Below are positions 7,069 to 7,321 of a DNA stretch of 7,321 bases, one piece after another. The translations under genes and the position numbers were made by a program. The DNA comes from Emcibacter sp. (GTDB lineage Bacteria > Pseudomonadota > Alphaproteobacteria > Sphingomonadales > Emcibacteraceae), in the NCBI GenBank assembly GCA_023142175.1, contig JAGLJX010000124.1, forward strand, positions 1 to 7,321, given 5' to 3'. Under the pieces are notes generated by a model, which saw nothing but the letters and a program-made list of their open reading frames with translations, had not been told where the DNA came from and searched no databases. Each line of letters opens with the position of its first letter. Within the stretch, counting starts at the first letter, position 1.

Positions 7069-7321
7069 ATGAAAAAGATGATAAAAACATCGCTTAAAAC
7101 TTTAGTGATTGGCGCTGCATTTGCAGTGCCAGCCACAATGGCAGAAGCCAAAATTACACTAGACGATGAAGGCAAGCTTAAAATTTACGGTGATTTCCGG
7201 GCGCGGATGGAATCCGACTGGGACTCACAAAAGGCATCTGGTGCTTTACGGGATGACAGAACGCGGGCGCGTGTCCGTGTGCGTCTCGGATTGCAATATA
7301 AGCCTTCTGATAATTTTGAGT
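7069..7321 (+). CDS. Start of an outer-membrane porin-like protein (3' end missing)
   Basis: Eighty-four codons are visible before the right edge. A Sec signal peptide has a basic start (MKKMIKTSLK), a hydrophobic core and likely cleavage after A27 (AEA|K). The mature part begins KITLDDEGKLKIYGDFRARM and continues with RTRARVRVRLGLQYKPSDNF. The alternating pattern of charged and hydrophobic residues, with paired Arg-rich strands, is typical of the first strands of a beta-barrel porin. The ATG is preceded by GAGG at 7057-7060 with eight bases of spacing. It starts 30 bases after the large subunit ends, and no convincing terminator lies between, so it is probably the next gene of the operon. 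A role in passing iodate or iodide across the outer membrane is only a contextual guess. The exact porin family cannot be fixed from this fragment. Confidence 0.7.
   Translation, partial: MKKMIKTSLKTLVIGAAFAVPATMAEAKITLDDEGKLKIYGDFRARMESDWDSQKASGALRDDRTRARVRVRLGLQYKPSDNFE

Noticed and set aside
7055..7072. Five-codon frame MRKRK ending in ATGA overlap with the porin start
   Set aside because: It mirrors the leader before the first di-haem gene, but it is so short and purine-rich that chance is the better explanation.

Overview
The window reads as part of a respiratory gene cluster from a proteobacterium. All genes lie on the + strand, base composition is moderate, and a clear FNR/Anr/FixK-type box precedes the main operon. 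Exported c-type cytochromes, a Tat-exported Rieske protein and a signal-peptide-bearing porin start point to a Gram-negative cell with periplasmic anaerobic respiration. An alphaproteobacterium, probably marine, is my guess for the host, but it is only a guess.

Layout. (1) Bases 2-1231: the 3' part of a gene that runs in from beyond the left edge. It encodes a cytochrome c domain, an ethylbenzene-dehydrogenase-type haem-binding domain and a C-terminal membrane anchor. (2) Bases 1232-1393: an intergenic control region with an FNR-like box, a plausible activator-dependent -10 element, and a 10-codon leader frame with its own Shine-Dalgarno sequence. (3) Bases 1394-3742: two tandem, exported di-haem cytochrome c peroxidase/MauG-type genes. 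(4) Bases 3739-4335: a Tat-exported Rieske iron-sulfur subunit, whose start codon overlaps the preceding stop. (5) Bases 4339-7038: an 899-residue molybdopterin oxidoreductase related to the arsenite oxidase large subunit AioA. (6) From 7069 to the right edge: the start of an outer-membrane porin.

Interpretation. An AioBA-like pair joined to two di-haem peroxidase-like genes is the hallmark of the dissimilatory iodate reductase cluster (idrA, idrB, idrP1, idrP2) described in Pseudomonas sp. SCT and Denitromonas. The large subunit supports this over arsenite oxidase. It keeps three of the four known arsenite-pocket residues but replaces the glutamate and the surrounding AioA signature. In the published model, electrons pass through periplasmic cytochromes and the Rieske subunit to the molybdenum site, where iodate is reduced, while the P proteins handle peroxide or other reactive by-products. 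The membrane-anchored cytochrome upstream could feed electrons from the quinol pool, and the porin could pass iodate or iodide. Both of these roles are inferred from context.

Points that deserve a second look: both peroxidase-like proteins depart from the usual Gln/Glu catalytic pair, the molybdenum-site loop carries Ser-Asp where AioA has no ligand, and the operon control region is unusually readable.
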